Positions 7,194 to 14,143 of a DNA stretch of 52,927 nt are shown here, one piece after another (position 1 is the first letter of the stretch; each line of letters begins with the position of its first letter). Origin of the DNA: Candidatus Beckwithbacteria bacterium (GTDB taxonomy: Bacteria; Patescibacteriota; Microgenomatia; UBA1400; CG1-02-47-37); assembly GCA_026397255.1 (NCBI GenBank), contig JAPLVF010000006.1, positions 1-52,927 of the forward strand. Direction: 5' to 3'. Position numbers and translations under genes: made by a program. A model generated the notes under the pieces. That model was given only the letters and a program-made list of their open reading frames with translations, did no database searches and was not told where the DNA came from.

Positions 7194-7399
7194 ATTGACA
7201 ATTTAATTAAATCCGTTGATCCGAAGGGTTGGAATCGGGGAGGAGCGCAAGAATATGCGCCGGAGGCGAAACCGTATCTGCAGTACCGCGTTGGGTACGC
7301 AGCAAGAAAGACAGCAGCGAGTGTCGTAAATCAACGGAGCTCGTCATGAATGAGGTTGACTCATTTGTTTTGACGAATCCGCCGTGGGCGGATTTTTTT
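7194..7399 (+). ncRNA. structured non-coding RNA, class not recognised
   Basis: About 205 nt between a promoter and a strong terminator. An outer helix pairs CCGTTGAT (7213-7220) with ATCAACGG (7330-7337). Inside are hairpins CCGA/TCGG (7221-7238), GCGCA/TGCGC (7245-7260), CTGC-GTACC/GGTAC-GCAG (7278-7302, one bulge) and GACA/TGTC (7310-7325). A 3' hairpin pairs TCGTCA/TGACGA and ATGAG/CTCAT (7341-7376). I looked for and did not find the SRP GGAA-tetraloop/AGCAG pattern, the RNase P core or tmRNA ends. It directly precedes tRNA-Trp and trpS, so it might instead be a leader that controls them. A minus-strand open frame through it reads antisense to tRNA-Trp and is not credible. Confidence 0.6.
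7378..7399 (+). terminator. intrinsic terminator before tRNA-Trp
   Basis: TCCGCC pairs with GGCGGA over a GTG loop, followed by seven T. It ends 2 nt before tRNA-Trp, for which no good separate promoter is visible, so read-through may supply the tRNA. Confidence 0.85.
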
Positions 7400-7401
7400 G
7401 T

Positions 7402-7474
7402 AGGGGTGTAGCTTAAATGGGAGAGCGTCCGTCTCCAAAACGGAAGGTTGTAGGTTCGAAGCCTACCATCCCTG
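7402..7474 (+). tRNA. tRNA-Trp (CCA anticodon)
   Basis: A complete cloverleaf: acceptor AGGGGTG/CATCCCT with one G.U, D stem GCTT/GAGC, anticodon stem TCCGT/ACGGA with loop CTCCAAA, T arm GTAGG/CCTAC with loop TTCGAAG, and discriminator G. The anticodon CCA reads UGG. It lies 76 nt before trpS, the enzyme that charges it. CCA end not encoded. Confidence 0.95.
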
Positions 7475-7515
7475 CCTATGAAAAATATTATTAAAAAGAT
7501 AATATAAAAGGAGAG

Positions 7516-7542
7516 CCCCACTTTGCTAAAAGCTACGCGGGG
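7516..7542 (+). repeat. family C palindrome in the trpS leader
   Basis: A 27-nt inverted repeat (CCCCACTTTGCT...CGGGG) of the same family found inside several genes. It sits between a Shine-Dalgarno-like AGGAG (7509-7513) and the trpS ATG. Without its 27 nt the spacing would be 10 nt, so the folded hairpin may bring the two together. Confidence 0.7.
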
Positions 7543-7550
7543 TAAAAAAT

Positions 7551-8579
7551 ATGAAAAGTAAATACTCGATTTTAACCGGGATAACTCCGTCAGGAAGCGG
7601 GGAGATTCATATTGGGAATTATTTTGGAGCAGTCGTGCCGTTTTTAGATTTGCAGAAGAATGCTGATAAAGTTTATTTTTTTATTGCCGACTTGCATGCT
7701 TTAACGACAATTCAGGATAAAACCCAGCTGCAAAGAAATGTAGAAAATCAGGTTTTATCTTACTTGGCCTGCGGACTAGACCCGAAAAAGGTGGTGTTTT
7801 ACCGCCAGTCAGATATTGGTTTACATCCGGAATTACAGTGTATTTTAAATAACGTGACGCCTTTAGGCTTAATTAAACGCTGTCATGCCTATAAAGATAA
7901 ATTGCAAAAAGGCTTTGATGAAGAAAAGGTAAATATGGGCCTGTTTAATTATCCGATTTTAATGGCGGCGGATATTTTGATGTACGAGCCGGATTATGTG
8001 CCGGTCGGTGATGATCAAAGGCAGCACATTGAGATTGCTCGAGATATTGCCGGATATTTTAATCAGGTTTTTGGCCAGACGTTTAAATTGCCGGATATTT
8101 ATAATGTCAAAGAAACAGCTCGACTAGTGGGTACGGACGGGACAAGGAAAATGAGCAAAAGTTTAAATAATTATATTTCTGTTTTTGAAAGCGAAGATAA
8201 AATTACCAAGCAAATCATGAGTTGTTTTACTGATCCAAAGAGAATCAGGTCGACTGATCTTGGCCGCGTCGAGGGAAATCCGATTTTTATTTACCATGAT
8301 TTAGTGAATGAAGATAAAGAAGAAGTGGCAGATTTAAAGCAAAGATATAAAGTTGGTAAAGTGGGGGATGTAGAAGTAAAAGAGAAACTATTAAAGGCTT
8401 TATTAAAAAGATTTGATAAAGAGAGAAAGAATTATCAAGATTTAAAAAATAATCCGGAAAAAATTAAAGAGATTTTGCAAATGGGGGCAAAAAAAGCCAG
8501 AGAGCAGGCAGAGAAAAAGATGGCGGAAGTGAGAGAGAAAATAGGAATTACTAATAAATATTCGTTTTTCAAATATTGA
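7551..8579 (+). CDS. trpS: tryptophanyl-tRNA synthetase
   Basis: Class I synthetase of 342 residues, normal length for TrpRS. The HIGH-type motif is GEIHIGNY (about 17-24), the FFIADLHALT strand lies near 40, the GDDQRQHIE segment near 151, and KMSKS near 199-203. It attaches tryptophan to tRNA-Trp, whose gene is just upstream. A Trp-codon leader peptide and trpB follow, so charging and the attenuation that senses charging are side by side. Its stop TGA is one base before the ATG of the leader peptide, which would allow translational coupling. Confidence 0.95.
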   Translation: MKSKYSILTGITPSGSGEIHIGNYFGAVVPFLDLQKNADKVYFFIADLHALTTIQDKTQLQRNVENQVLSYLACGLDPKKVVFYRQSDIGLHPELQCILNNVTPLGLIKRCHAYKDKLQKGFDEEKVNMGLFNYPILMAADILMYEPDYVPVGDDQRQHIEIARDIAGYFNQVFGQTFKLPDIYNVKETARLVGTDGTRKMSKSLNNYISVFESEDKITKQIMSCFTDPKRIRSTDLGRVEGNPIFIYHDLVNEDKEEVADLKQRYKVGKVGDVEVKEKLLKALLKRFDKERKNYQDLKNNPEKIKEILQMGAKKAREQAEKKMAEVREKIGITNKYSFFKY

Positions 8580-8580
8580 T

Positions 8581-8634
8581 ATGAGATTTTTTAGATGGTG
8601 GTTGGGAACATATTTATGGCGGGCTAAAACGTAG
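8581..8634 (+). CDS. Trp-rich leader peptide of the trpB attenuator
   Basis: A 17-codon open frame, MRFFRWWLGTYLWRAKT, with tandem Trp codons at 8596-8601 and a third at 8617-8619, between trpS and trpB. It begins one base after the trpS stop (TGATATG). It resembles E. coli TrpL in size and in having WW near the middle. A ribosome stalled at the tandem codons would leave GGCGGG (8618-8623) free to pair with CCCGCC (8663-8668) and so break the terminator. A ribosome reaching the TAG at 8632 would cover GGCGGG and let the terminator form. This is inferred from sequence; no expression evidence exists. Confidence 0.75.
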   Translation: MRFFRWWLGTYLWRAKT

Positions 8635-8684
8635 CTAAAATTTTTATTATTAAATTTTAATCCCCGCCACAGAGCGGGGTTTTT
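8618..8684 (+). promoter_or_regulatory. trp attenuator: antiterminator and terminator alternatives
   Basis: Two mutually exclusive helices are visible. The antiterminator pairs GGCGGG (8618-8623) with CCCGCC (8663-8668). The terminator pairs CCCCGC (8662-8667) with GCGGGG (8674-8679), followed by five T (8680-8684). They share the CCCCGC arm. The trpB ATG follows at 8690. The antiterminator arm overlaps the third Trp codon of the leader peptide. Confidence 0.75.
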
Positions 8685-8689
8685 ACAAT

Positions 8690-9943
8690 ATGAAACAAGT
8701 ACAGCATTTTTTAAATATCAATTATTACCTCAAGAAATATTTGGGGGAGTTAGCGGAACCGGCGTTAAATCCGGGAACAAAGCAGCCGATTAAACCGGAA
8801 GATTTGGCCGCGATTTTCCCGATGGAGCTGATCAGGCAGGAAGCGACTTTAGACGAGTTTGTCGAGATTCCTGATGAGGTAGCGGCAATTTACCAAAAAT
8901 ATCGAGCAACGCCTTTGGTGCGGGCAAGGGGGTTAGAAAAATATTTAAAAACCCCGGCGCGGATTTATTACAAAAATGAGAGCGTGACTTTGTCCGGCAG
9001 CCATAAAATTAATACGGCGATTCCTCAAGCGTATTACAACCAAAAAGAGGGGATAAAACGGTTAGCGACCGAGACCGGTGCTGGTCAGTGGGGTTCGGCC
9101 CTGGCGATGGCTTGCAGCTTATTTGGTCTGAAATGCCTGATTTTTATGGTTAAGGTCTCTTTTGAACAAAAGCCGCAGCGGCAAACAATCATGAGGTTTT
9201 TCGGGGCGGAAGTTTTTGCCAGCCCGTCAATGAAGACCCAAGCCGGCCGGAAGTTTTTGCTAAAAAACCCAAAGACAACCGGGAGTTTGGGGATGGCGAT
9301 TTCTGAAGCGATTGAGGTGGCGGCACAAGACAAAACCACCAATTATGCGCTGGGCAGTGTACTAAATCACGTTTTATTGCACCAGACGATTATTGGTCAG
9401 GAAGCCAGGCAGCAGTTAAAAGATTACGGGGAAAAGCCGGATGTGGTCATCGGTTGCTGCGGTGGCGGGTCGAATTTTAGCGGTTTGGCGTTTCCGTTTT
9501 TGGCGGACCAATTAGCCGGAAAGGCTAAGGGAATTAGATCAATGACTAAAGGAGAGTACCGTTATGATTTCGGCGACACTGGCCAAATGACGCCGCTTTT
9601 GAAAATGGAAACTTTAGGAGCGGATTTTGTGCCTAGCCCTATTCATGCCGGAGGATTGCGTTATCACGGCATTGCGCCGATTTTGGCCTTTTTACACCAA
9701 AAAGGACTGATGGAGGCGAAAGCTTATAGTCAGTTGAGTGTGTTTAAGGCAGCCCAGATTTTTGCTCAAGCTGAAGGGATTATTCCGGCGCCGGAAACCA
9801 GTCATGCCATAAAGGTCGTAATTGACGAAGCCCTGCGTTGTAAAAGGCAGAAGCAGGAAGAAGTAATAATTTTTAACTTTTCCGGCCATGGTTTGTTGGA
9901 CCTTAAGGGTTATGAAGATTTTTTGTCAGGAAAACTAAAATGA
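8690..9943 (+). CDS. trpB: tryptophan synthase beta-like enzyme, TrpB2 type
   Basis: A 417-residue PLP fold-type II enzyme. The PLP lysine is Lys106 in SGSHKINTA, and the phosphate-binding loop is CCGGGSNFSG (about 257-266). The LSGSHKxNTA form and the N-terminal extension place it in the TrpB2 branch rather than TrpB1. It would condense indole with serine or O-phosphoserine. No trpA or other trp gene is visible, which fits indole salvage. Some archaeal TrpB2 enzymes have been reported to prefer O-phosphoserine. The start follows the attenuator directly, and the stop overlaps the next gene (ATGA). Confidence 0.9.
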   Translation: MKQVQHFLNINYYLKKYLGELAEPALNPGTKQPIKPEDLAAIFPMELIRQEATLDEFVEIPDEVAAIYQKYRATPLVRARGLEKYLKTPARIYYKNESVTLSGSHKINTAIPQAYYNQKEGIKRLATETGAGQWGSALAMACSLFGLKCLIFMVKVSFEQKPQRQTIMRFFGAEVFASPSMKTQAGRKFLLKNPKTTGSLGMAISEAIEVAAQDKTTNYALGSVLNHVLLHQTIIGQEARQQLKDYGEKPDVVIGCCGGGSNFSGLAFPFLADQLAGKAKGIRSMTKGEYRYDFGDTGQMTPLLKMETLGADFVPSPIHAGGLRYHGIAPILAFLHQKGLMEAKAYSQLSVFKAAQIFAQAEGIIPAPETSHAIKVVIDEALRCKRQKQEEVIIFNFSGHGLLDLKGYEDFLSGKLK

Positions 9944-10332
9944 GACAAGGGGTAAGGTTGGTGGCGATTGATAAACTGCGGGCCCACGAGGAAGTGAGCC
10001 CGCAGCGGTTGGCGTTAGTGATGAGTTTGATTAATCAAAAAGGAATAATCGTTAATCCGGTAATAATCGATAAAAAAACCAGAATAATTTTGGATGGTCA
10101 TCATCGGGTAGAGAGTTTGAAAAGATTGGGGTATAGGTTGGTTCCGGCAATGAGCGTGGATTATTTTTCCGATCAAGTCAGGGTATATTCCAGGAGAAGA
10201 AACATGAGAATATTTAAAGAAAAAGTGGTGGCAGCCGCCTTGAAAAAACAGGTTTTTCCTCAAAAAACGACCAGGCATTTAATTAAAAACAGAATTAGAG
10301 GGGTGAAAATAAAATTAAATCAGTTAAAATAG
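9940..10332 (+). CDS. ParB/Srx-fold protein, possible free-serine kinase (SerK-like)
   Basis: A 130-residue protein with a ParB N-terminal/sulfiredoxin-type fold. The pattern is IDKLRAHEEV (about 10-19), then VNPVIIDKKT, then ILDGHHRVESLKRLG (about 50-64) and VPAMSVDYF. This is the arrangement of the short archaeal SerK and of SbnI, which phosphorylate free serine to O-phosphoserine. It is not a chromosome-partition ParB: there is no HTH or dimer domain. The 4-base overlap with trpB2 suggests the two act together, with this enzyme feeding O-phosphoserine to TrpB2. The C-terminal tail is very basic, so nucleic-acid binding remains possible. Confidence 0.55.
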   Translation: MRQGVRLVAIDKLRAHEEVSPQRLALVMSLINQKGIIVNPVIIDKKTRIILDGHHRVESLKRLGYRLVPAMSVDYFSDQVRVYSRRRNMRIFKEKVVAAALKKQVFPQKTTRHLIKNRIRGVKIKLNQLK

Positions 10333-10338
10333 GAAAAT

Positions 10339-10659
10339 ATGGCTACGATTGATGATTTTGGCAAAATTGAGATTAGGGTGGGAAAAGTGGTTAAGGCTGA
10401 AGACGTGGCAGAGAGTAGAAAATTGATTAGATTAACAGTGGAGATTGGGGAAAAGAAACCGCGAACGATATTTACCGGAGTAAAAGGTTATGGTTACACC
10501 GGGGCGGATTTTCAGGATAAAAAATTCTTGTTTGTGACGAATTTAGAGCCGAAGAAAATTATGGAAGAGGAAAGTCAGGGGATGATATTAGCGGTGGGCG
10601 ACGATAAGCCAATATTTATTGAAGTGAATGATTTAGCGGTGGGGGCGAAGGTAAGATAA
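10339..10659 (+). CDS. tRNA-binding OB-fold protein (Trbp111/MetRS C-terminal type)
   Basis: A 106-residue stand-alone tRNA-binding domain: IEIRVGKVVKAE at the start, LTVEIG, the VxG-type loop TGVKGY, FVTNLEPKKIMEEESQGMILA, and a closing strand. It matches the C-terminal domain of methionyl-tRNA synthetase and the dimeric Trbp111/CsaA-type proteins, which bind the outer corner of tRNA. It could act in trans with a MetRS lacking this domain. It follows the SerK-like gene by 6 nt. Confidence 0.85.
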   Translation: MATIDDFGKIEIRVGKVVKAEDVAESRKLIRLTVEIGEKKPRTIFTGVKGYGYTGADFQDKKFLFVTNLEPKKIMEEESQGMILAVGDDKPIFIEVNDLAVGAKVR

Positions 10660-10662
10660 GTG

Positions 10663-10671
10663 TGATAAAAT
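10663..10671 (+). promoter_or_regulatory. extended -10 TGATAAAAT, leaderless start for ftsH
   Basis: The box ends 6 nt before the ftsH ATG at 10678 and no Shine-Dalgarno sequence is present. Confidence 0.65.
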
Positions 10672-10677
10672 CTTTCC

Positions 10678-12549
10678 ATGGCAGAGAAAGAAGATTTAAA
10701 CAAAATCAAGAAAGCAATTGAGAAGCAGACCGGGACCAAGGTAAAGATGGTTAAGTTGGGCTTTAACCCTAAAAGACTGGTAATTTGGCTGATAGTGCTG
10801 TTTTTGGTGTTGCCGTTTCTGGTGTCGCTTTTTTCCGGGCCGCTGCCGACAGAAACGATAGGGTTGAGCCAATTATTAACAGATATTAAGGCCGGAAAAG
10901 TGGAGAAGGTTCAAGTAGAAGAGGAAAAAATATTAATTCAATACAAAGATAAAACAGGATTGGTGGAGTCCAGAAAAGATGCCAATGAAGGCTTTGTGGA
11001 TATTTTAAACAAATCGGGGATTGATCCGACGACGGTAAATTTTGAAAATAAAGATACTTCAGTCACTAAGGCTTGGGCGAATATTTTGGAAATCTTATTA
11101 CCGGTGGTGTTGACAGGTGTGATTTTCCTATATTTATTTAAGCAGGCGAGAGGGGCTCAAGACGGCATATTCAGTTTTGGCCGGTCGAAAGCGAAGTTAT
11201 TTATGAAGGGGAAACAAAATGTCACTTTTAAAGATGTAGCCGGAGTGGATGAAGCCAAAAAAGAATTGGAAGAAATTGTGGACTTTTTGAAACATCCGAA
11301 AAAATATACTTCAATGGGGGCGCGGACACCCAAAGGGGTAATTTTAGTGGGTCCGTCGGGAGTGGGTAAAACTTTATTGGCCCGGGCAGTGGCCGGCGAG
11401 GCAGGGGTCACTTTCTTTTCTATGGCCGGAAGCGAGTTTATGGAAATGTTGGTGGGAGTAGGAGCCAGCCGAGTACGAGACTTGTTCGATAGTGCTAAAA
11501 AGAAAGCCCCAGCAATCATTTTTATTGACGAAATTGACGCAATCGGCAGGCAAAGATCCCGGGCTTTGACCGGCGGACACGATGAAAGAGAGCAGACTTT
11601 AAACCAGATTTTAGTGGAGATGGATGGGTTTTCACCGAATGAACAGGTGATTGTGATGGCGGCGACCAACCGGGGAGATTTGTTGGATCCGGCGTTGGTG
11701 AGACCGGGGCGGTTTGACCGCAGGATTATTTTAGATATGCCGGACATTGACGGGAGAAAACAGATTATTAAAATCCACAGTCAAAGGAAGCCATTTGATA
11801 GTCATGTTGATTGGGATAAATTAGCCAAGCGGACAATCGGGTTTTCCGGCGCGGATTTGGAAAATATGTTGAACGAAGCGGCAATTGCGGCAGCGAGAGT
11901 GAGTAAAAAGGCGATTGATATGAAAGACCTGGAAGAGGCGGCTTTGAAAGTAAAGTTAGGGCCGGAGAAGAAATTAAAACAGACAAAAAATGATTTGGAA
12001 ATGACAGCTTTTCATGAGGCCGGTCATGCGGTGACGTCTTATTATTTGCCGAAAATGGATCCGGTGCATAGAATTTCGATAGTGTCGCGCGGCGGAGCGT
12101 TAGGGCACACTTTAATTCCGCCGAAAGCCGATCGGTATACCGAGACAAAGTCGCATTTATTGGCGCAGATCACTTCGCTTTTAGGCGGGAGAACAGCGGA
12201 AAAATTGATTTTTAACGAATTAACCGGCGGGGCGGCCAGTGATATTACCCGAGCGTCGGATTTGGCGCGGGCAATGGTGGTAAAGATGGGAATGAGCGAT
12301 TTGGGGCCGATTAGCTTAGGGGCGGGAGTGGATATTTCTGAATTGGGAATGGCCTGGTATGAACCAGAACAAATTTCTCAAGACATGATGGCGAAGGTAG
12401 ATGAAGAAGTCAAGAAAATTATTGATAGCTGTGGAAAAAAAGCGCAGGAAATTTTAACTAAACATAAAAATAAACTGGAGGTGGTGGCGAAGGAATTATT
12501 GAAAAAAGAGACCTTAGAAAGCGAAGATTTTGAAAAATTAATGGCATGA
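10678..12549 (+). CDS. ftsH: ATP-dependent zinc metalloprotease FtsH
   Basis: A 623-residue membrane-bound AAA+ protease. Two membrane segments (about 31-51 and 138-158) flank a small extracytoplasmic domain. The AAA domain has Walker A GPSGVGKT (about 224-231), Walker B IIFIDEID and the second region of homology with RPGRFDR. The protease domain has the zinc motif HEAGH (about 445-449) and the third ligand region near TGGAASDIT. It degrades membrane and regulatory proteins. The N-terminus is longer than usual, with a basic cytoplasmic stretch before the first membrane segment. The stop overlaps the channel gene (ATGA). Confidence 0.97.
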   Translation: MAEKEDLNKIKKAIEKQTGTKVKMVKLGFNPKRLVIWLIVLFLVLPFLVSLFSGPLPTETIGLSQLLTDIKAGKVEKVQVEEEKILIQYKDKTGLVESRKDANEGFVDILNKSGIDPTTVNFENKDTSVTKAWANILEILLPVVLTGVIFLYLFKQARGAQDGIFSFGRSKAKLFMKGKQNVTFKDVAGVDEAKKELEEIVDFLKHPKKYTSMGARTPKGVILVGPSGVGKTLLARAVAGEAGVTFFSMAGSEFMEMLVGVGASRVRDLFDSAKKKAPAIIFIDEIDAIGRQRSRALTGGHDEREQTLNQILVEMDGFSPNEQVIVMAATNRGDLLDPALVRPGRFDRRIILDMPDIDGRKQIIKIHSQRKPFDSHVDWDKLAKRTIGFSGADLENMLNEAAIAAARVSKKAIDMKDLEEAALKVKLGPEKKLKQTKNDLEMTAFHEAGHAVTSYYLPKMDPVHRISIVSRGGALGHTLIPPKADRYTETKSHLLAQITSLLGGRTAEKLIFNELTGGAASDITRASDLARAMVVKMGMSDLGPISLGAGVDISELGMAWYEPEQISQDMMAKVDEEVKKIIDSCGKKAQEILTKHKNKLEVVAKELLKKETLESEDFEKLMA

Positions 12550-12950
12550 GCAACGTAATTGAAAAAATTGAACACGATAAAAAGTTAAGGCGTTATTTGA
12601 TGGCTTTAGTTTTGTTGGCCCTCATTTTAGGAGTGTGGGTAGTCAAGTTTGAAAACGGGCATAAAATCAGGACAATTGGTGATGGGTTGTGGTGGGCGTT
12701 AACGGCCGTGACCGGCGGGGCGTACGGCGAGTTAGTGCCGATGACTTTAATGGGCCGGTTGATCGGGGCAGTGTTAATGACAGTAGGATTGGTGCTGTTT
12801 TCTTTAATTGTGGCAATTTTTGCCTCGAAAATAATGCGTTATGAAGAGAAGTATTGGACAAAGCGGATAAGACTAGAAATGGACTCAATTAACAACAAAC
12901 TTTATCGGCTGGAACAAAAACTGGACTATTTGATTAAAGAAAAGAAATAA
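12546..12950 (+). CDS. two-TM ion channel protein with altered filter
   Basis: A 134-residue protein with an Ion_trans_2 layout: TM1 (about 18-34), pore helix WWALTAVT, filter, TM2 (about 76-98) and a C-terminal coiled coil (about 105-132). The position of the K+ filter TVGYG reads GGAYG, followed by ELVP, so selectivity may differ from ordinary potassium channels. The GRLIGAVLMTVG start of TM2 is typical. A four-base overlap places it in the ftsH operon. Confidence 0.7.
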   Translation: MSNVIEKIEHDKKLRRYLMALVLLALILGVWVVKFENGHKIRTIGDGLWWALTAVTGGAYGELVPMTLMGRLIGAVLMTVGLVLFSLIVAIFASKIMRYEEKYWTKRIRLEMDSINNKLYRLEQKLDYLIKEKK

Positions 12951-12960
12951 AAAGTGGTAG

Positions 12961-12966
12961 TATAAT
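12961..12966 (+). promoter_or_regulatory. -10 TATAAT upstream of 13007
   Basis: A consensus TATAAT with an expected start near 12973. The leader of about 34 nt consists mostly of the hairpin and T run that abut the start codon. Confidence 0.7.
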
Positions 12967-12975
12967 AGGAATTGA

Positions 12976-13004
12976 CCTGCCGAAATTTAGCGGCGGGTTT
13001 TTTT
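12976..13004 (+). terminator. terminator-like hairpin abutting the start codon of 13007
   Basis: CCTGCCG (12976-12982) pairs with CGGCGGG (12991-12997), one G.U, followed by seven T. It lies after the promoter and only 2 nt before the ATG, so it acts, if at all, as a leader attenuator rather than the end of an upstream operon. Confidence 0.7.
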
Positions 13005-13006
13005 AT

Positions 13007-14128
13007 ATGGGGAGAAGTTTTGACACAGCGGGTGTTACAGGCAGTGAATATATTTACGGGGTTACGGCCGGAGATGTCTTGCGGCAATGGCAGACTCACA
13101 CCGAAGCCAGCAAGGAGCAGGATCCGATAGTATTGCCCTTGCCCAGACATACTTTTATTGATGGATCGAGCATCGGCGATTTAACCCAATGGAAAGAAAG
13201 CGGGTTGTTTGAAGAGGTAAATGGCAGAGGGGTAGTTTTAATTGCTAGTTTAAAAAATGCTAATGCCGCGTTAGACACAATCGGGGCGGCAAGATGGTTA
13301 AAGGCTTTTGGGGCGGAAGAAATTATGTTGATGGCCACCAGACTGTATGGTTTAAGGCAGGATAATGTGTTTTCCAACTTGGAAACAGGTGAGACAAGGG
13401 TGGAAACGATGACGGCGTTTGACTCAATTAGTCAAATCGCCGATGCGACTGGCTTAGATGGCAGGAGATTAATTAATCGTTTGGTAATCGGTGAAGCCCA
13501 TTCCCACATAGCTTTTCAAATGGCTTCGGTAAAAAATTTACCCACATTAGGATTAACGGCGTTTCAGTTTATTGCCGATAAAATTGGACTAGCTCAAAGG
13601 GTTAAGTCGAACTGGAGAGTTTTGAGCCCTGATTTCAACCGCCATTCTACATCGGTTTTGCTAGCTGAATATTTAGGATTAGACCAGGTTTCATTCCAGA
13701 AAGAAAGAGACAGAGAGACAAGGCAAACAAGATTAATAAATCCGGAAGCAGTGGTAAAACAGTTGTGCAGAGAGGGAGTAGATACAGGGGTGATATTTGA
13801 TGACGAGTTTCAGACGGGACACACAGTTTTCTTGATAACTGATGCGACCAGAGAAGTGTTGAAGAATTTTATTATTTTGGCTTCGCACGCGAATTTTTCC
13901 CAAGAGACCATAGAAAATCTTAATAGCTCGAAAATTACGGAGATGATCGTGACCGATGCAATGCGGCCAGATGTGGCAATCAAGCAATTACAGAATGGGG
14001 TTAAAGTACAGGTGCTGCCTGTGCAGGAAAGTTTAGCCGTGGTGGCTGGTCAGTTGTGGCGAGCTGATTGGAAAGAGCCCTTAGTGGATGGGTGGCGGTT
14101 GGATCCTTGGCTACAATCAGGGATCTGA
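13007..14128 (+). CDS. ribose-phosphate pyrophosphokinase-like protein
   Basis: A 373-residue protein with the two-lobe phosphoribosyltransferase fold of PRPP synthetase. The N-lobe has the strand VVLIASLKNANAAL, then MATRLYGLRQDNVF in the position of the YxxYSRQDR flexible loop. The C-lobe has VIFDDEFQTGHTV, matching the PRPP-binding loop VDDxxxTGGT. It would make PRPP from ribose 5-phosphate and ATP. It is more divergent than usual: the second lobe's DLHS-type motif is not obvious and insertions are present, so it may be a PRPP-synthetase-related protein of altered function. Confidence 0.65.
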   Translation: MGRSFDTAGVTGSEYIYGVTAGDVLRQWQTHTEASKEQDPIVLPLPRHTFIDGSSIGDLTQWKESGLFEEVNGRGVVLIASLKNANAALDTIGAARWLKAFGAEEIMLMATRLYGLRQDNVFSNLETGETRVETMTAFDSISQIADATGLDGRRLINRLVIGEAHSHIAFQMASVKNLPTLGLTAFQFIADKIGLAQRVKSNWRVLSPDFNRHSTSVLLAEYLGLDQVSFQKERDRETRQTRLINPEAVVKQLCREGVDTGVIFDDEFQTGHTVFLITDATREVLKNFIILASHANFSQETIENLNSSKITEMIVTDAMRPDVAIKQLQNGVKVQVLPVQESLAVVAGQLWRADWKEPLVDGWRLDPWLQSGI

Positions 14129-14137
14129 TGTTACAAT
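14129..14137 (+). promoter_or_regulatory. extended -10 TGTTACAAT, leaderless start for 14144
   Basis: The box ends 6 nt before the ATG at 14144; it overlaps the end of the preceding gene. Confidence 0.6.
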
Positions 14138-14143
14138 AGTTTC

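Noticed and set aside
7194-7399. T-box riboswitch controlling tRNA-Trp and trpS
   Set aside because: TACCGCG at 7284-7290 recalls the end of the T-box motif, but the UGG bulge that binds tRNA, a specifier loop and an antiterminator sharing the terminator arm are not visible. The segment instead closes a stable hairpin.
7207-7521. Minus-strand open frame of 104 codons across the structured RNA and tRNA-Trp
   Set aside because: It reads antisense through tRNA-Trp and a terminator; the plus strand has a promoter, fold and terminator. No start signal on the minus strand.
9940-10332. Chromosome-partition ParB
   Set aside because: Only the short ParB-like fold is present; no HTH or dimer domain, no parA neighbour and no parS-like site.
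10015-12888. Long minus-strand open frames opposite the SerK-like gene, ftsH and the channel gene
   Set aside because: They are shadows of well-identified plus-strand genes, with no start signals and low-complexity translations.
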